Shown piece after piece: positions 61,089 through 64,000 of a DNA stretch of 64,000 bases. The translations under genes were made by a program, and so were the position numbers. The stretch is from Myoxocephalus aenaeus (Eukaryota; Chordata; Actinopteri; Perciformes; Cottidae), in the NCBI GenBank assembly GCA_038501785.1, contig JBAMJR010000162.1, positions 1,538,001-1,602,000 of the forward strand, given 5' to 3'. Position 1 is the first letter of the stretch. Each line of letters begins with the position of its first letter. The notes beneath the pieces were generated by a model. It searched no databases. It was not told where the DNA came from and saw only the letters and a program-made list of their open reading frames with translations.

Positions 61089-62588
61089 ATGATAGCCACT
61101 GGCGGCCTGCTGCGCATGAACAGGCGCCAGGATTCCCTCCGCTCTAAAAACCGGGCGGAAAACAAAAGGAAGCGAAAATCCAAGAAAAAGAAGAAGAACG
61201 ATGTGGTGGTGGTGAAGGGGAAGCTCAACTTCTTCTCCCCGGCCGGTTTTGTGGCTGCTGTCGGAGTTATAGTTCTCATGGTGGGGATTTCCATGGCGGT
61301 GCTGGGCTACTGGCCCAGCCAAAACCAGCAGCAGTACCAGGAGCGCCGCAGAACTGGAGGATACCACTCCAACAGGATGAGCTACTCCAAAAGTCTGCCT
61401 GTCTCCTCTAACTTGACCCGTAATAAGCCTCCCTCCGGACACAACAGTTTACTCAACCAGAGCCGTTCTAACAGCAGCGCCCCCGAGCCCTCCCCTCACT
61501 GTGGCTTCCTATGCGACTTCCTGAATAATTACCTGTACTCAGACAATCTGAAAGTCTTTGGGCCGCTGGTGATGGGAATCGGCATTTTCCTCTTCATCTG
61601 CGCCAATGCAGTCCTCCATGAAAACCGAGACAAGAAAACCAAAATCATCAACCTGAGGGATATCTACTCCACAGTTATAGATCTACACAGCATACGGTCA
61701 AAGGAGTACTCGCCAAACGGTTTGGTGAACTACACTCAGTCGAGGAGTGCTGAGATCCAGCCGGGCTCGTTCCCTGCAAGCGGGGCGCTTACTCGCAGCT
61801 CCTGGCCCTCCACCGGCCTCGGTTTGCAGGGCGAGTCAGGCGGCGATGACGTGTTCAGACGCCCGTCGTTGGCCAGCAGGCCTCGGAGCTGGTCCAGAGA
61901 TGTCCAGACATTCACAGACACCATCTACAGCATCTACAAAGACTATAGCAATAGCAGCGAGCAGGCCCCGCAGCCCCCGCAGCCCCGGCAGTGGGAGACC
62001 ACCTCCATCGTCACCTCCTCTGTAAATGCTTTCACCCTCCCCGTGATCAAACTGAACAACTGTGAGGTGGAGGAGTCTGAGAGAGCGGAAGCAGAGGGAC
62101 GCTCAGAGGAAGGGGTCGTCATTGAGGCTGCAGCTGAAACCATTAGCGAGGAAGGACGAACCAGCGGGAGCAAGACGGACGGTACGGACGCCAAGGAGAA
62201 GGACACCTCAACGGCGGATTCTCCGCCACCCCATCAGAGCCACGAGAACATAAGCACATACACAGCTGAGCAACAGGGGGCGCCACAGGTTCAGCCTCAA
62301 CCACCGTGGCCCCAGCTGTTTCCTCCATCACCTGTTGCCAGGGCAATGGGGTCACGGATGTCGCTCAACTCCATCACAGATCAGCCCAGGCCTGCACGCC
62401 GCTGCAGCCTGTCTGTGTCTGTGGGTCGTCAAGGTGACAGAGCCAGGCGCTTCAGCTGCCCCCGTCTGGAGCGCTCCAACAGTAAGGGCTACATCAAACT
62501 GGCTGATCTGGGGGGCGAGTCCTTCGAAGCCCCCGACACGGACACTTCTTTAGTGGCAACCGGACAGGAAGTAGCAACAGACACAGAC

Positions 62589-62623
<35 letters not shown>

Positions 62624-62678
62624 GGAAGGAGCTCAAGGAGAGGACAATCTGACATCCATCACCACTGCAGAATCCTAG
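61089..62678 (+). CDS. tmem200c: Transmembrane protein 200C
   Basis: A single coding exon of 529 codons. The start is supported by an upstream in-frame TGA and a G at -3. The N-terminus (MIATGGLLR), the basic stretch at about 27-36 and NDVVVVKGKL (37-46) match vertebrate TMEM200 proteins. Helix 1 is about 52-73 (ending AVLGYWP) and helix 2 about 157-175 (FGPLVMGIGIFLFICANAVL). The loop between them has three N-glycosylation sequons (N108, N123, N128). After helix 2 come HENRDKKTKIINLRDIYST and, near 313-325, AFTLPVIKLNNC. KKTKIINLRD and the NYTQSR segment favour TMEM200C over A or B. The tail ends with an 11-Ala run and lacks the NKEKL(I/L)MISRSH motif I recall near the C-terminus of family members. 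The family's molecular function is not established. Mammalian TMEM200C is, from memory, about 620 residues, so this copy is shorter. Confidence 0.9.
62589..62621 (+). repeat. tmem200c: GCA triplet repeat coding polyalanine
   Basis: Eleven Ala codons, ten GCA and a final GCG, in frame near the C-terminus of the tmem200c product. Confidence 0.95.
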
Positions 62679-63343
62679 ACATTTTGCTGATGAGCCTCTG
62701 AAATCTCTTTGATGTCTTCTTCTTTGCTTCCTACCTTCTTCTCTGATTGCTGATGTGAAGCTGGCCATCACAAAGTAATGGAAATCTGCAAAGTAAGCTG
62801 CTAAGGACTATTGAAACATAGCCATAAACACTCAAGAGCAAGGCTCTTTATAAATACCACATCCACAGCTCAATATTCAGATGTAATTTTTCTATTTTTT
62901 CAATGTAGCAAGAGCAATACTAAAGACTTGTAAGAAGATTTAGTAAAGATTTGTAACAAAAAAAGAAAATATGATCTGATGAGTTTAAATGTTTCTTTTG
63001 TATAACAGTAGGGTAAACAATGTAGCCTGTAGAATTGCCAAAACTGTCACAGAGAACTACTGTCTGACATGTTGTACTGTAGCATTGAAATATGCCACAG
63101 AAAAAATAAATAGTCTAGAATTGTTTCTCTACATCGTCATGTGACTACCCAGTGAATAGGTGAACTGAATTGAATCTCAGGTAGACGTTTGGTTTAGGAT
63201 CAGGACCTTGAGGACAAGGTCTTCCCTGTGCACACGTGTTTATATGAAACATTCATGGTTGAATAAACTTGACTGTAACACTTCTCGTAGTTGTCCTTGC
63301 AAATAGTTAGTTTGCTCCATATAGGTTTTAGAAAGAAAATAAA
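62679..63343 (+). other. tmem200c: tmem200c 3' UTR
   Basis: AT-rich sequence after the TAG with three canonical AATAAA signals at 63105-63110, 63262-63267 and 63338-63343. Which one is used is unknown, so the end is approximate. Confidence 0.6.
63105..63110 (+). promoter_or_regulatory. tmem200c: Candidate poly(A) signal AATAAA of tmem200c
   Basis: First of three canonical hexamers downstream of the stop, about 430 nt from it. Confidence 0.5.
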
Positions 63344-64000
63344 TGGAAAAATGTTTTAAAGCTGTGGGACTATGAGTGGTTAAGTGTGTGGTAATCCTGC
63401 AGATGGTATAGATTTTGGTTTTGTGCACTCCAGTAGCACTTCTTCTCATTACTGGGAAAGACTGCAGTGGTATTGATGTTTCACTGTCCGTGCTCACTGA
63501 ACTGAGACCACTAACCTATAGGTGACATTTACAACAGCACTTTTAATAATTGGCTTCACAGTTAAAAAGTGGAAATTAACAGAGGCAGATAAGCTGATTC
63601 AAATGGGTGACAAAGTAAAGGAAAATATATGCGTCTTAACAAGGTGTTTTAGAACATTGTACTTTTTACTCCATTACATTTACTGACAGGTGCACTGTAG
63701 TCAAGATACTTTGCATGCTACTGTAAGGTCTTACATTCAAAATACACTTTGTTGCCAATTAGGTATTTTTTTCATTTATTATTTTGTTTATTTCTAAACT
63801 TTTTTATTTTTGTATTTGCTTTGCTTTTGCCAACATGAAGACACATATGATACATTTACACATGTAGGTCAGTGTGTGTTTGTGTGGATGGGTGTGTAAA
63901 ATTGAGTGTGAAAGGGAAGATAATATCAACCAGGAAAAAGGAAGGAAGGAAAGGAAAGAGGGAAAAAAAACAAAGCTGTCGTGCAAATGGGGGTCATCTC
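63344..64000. other. Sequence downstream of tmem200c, no feature
   Basis: AT-rich, with a purine-rich stretch (GGAAGGAAAGG type) at 63930-63972. I see no gene or repeat family. Confidence 0.6.

Overview
The window is vertebrate nuclear DNA, almost certainly from a teleost fish. The genes are split into short exons with GT-AG introns. CA/TG and AT microsatellites are long and frequent. Fish-type tRNA-derived SINEs, hAT elements and an L2-like LINE tail are present, and the encoded proteins are near-identical to vertebrate families. No prokaryotic feature (operon, CRISPR, phage) is present.

Region 1 (1-37.9 kb, + strand) is the 3' part of a type IIB receptor protein tyrosine phosphatase gene, best matched to ptprm (RPTP-mu). 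I place 18 coding exons: one juxtamembrane exon, two microexons of 27 and 12 nt, and 15 further exons that encode both phosphatase domains and end in a TAA at 36971-36973. All phases join into one open reading frame of 651 residues plus a partial first codon. The ectodomain and transmembrane exons lie upstream of the window. D1 (exons at 5199-29049) has the WPD loop, the [10 protein letters not shown] signature and the Q-loop. D2 (29441-36973) keeps a Cys in HCLNGGGRSG but has WPM in place of WPD. A 3' UTR with two Pumilio-type sites follows.

Region 2 (about 38-58 kb) is intergenic. It is rich in repeats: a cruciform-prone AT block, a roughly 1 kb repeat flanked by 66-bp direct repeats, a degenerate hAT element with a LINE fragment nested in a 24-bp minisatellite, and SINEs. 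I see no convincing gene there. A few imperfect RFX X-box-like sites lie at 44.2-44.3 and 53.0-53.6 kb.

Region 3 (58-63.4 kb, + strand) is tmem200c. One coding exon of 529 codons is preceded by a clear 3' splice site and an in-frame stop, with candidate 5' exons in a CpG-containing stretch at 58-59.4 kb. It encodes a two-pass membrane protein.

The two genes sit head-to-tail on one strand. Type IIB RPTP and TMEM200 genes are also linked in human (PTPRM/TMEM200C, PTPRK/TMEM200A, PTPRU/TMEM200B), so the pair looks like part of an old paralogon. No new biological system is evident. The most notable observations are the paired in-phase microexons, a 130-bp TG tract that ends 14 bp before a phosphatase exon, a tmem200c that lacks the C-terminal motif I associate with the family, and a fresh-looking hAT insertion with a perfect 8-bp target duplication.
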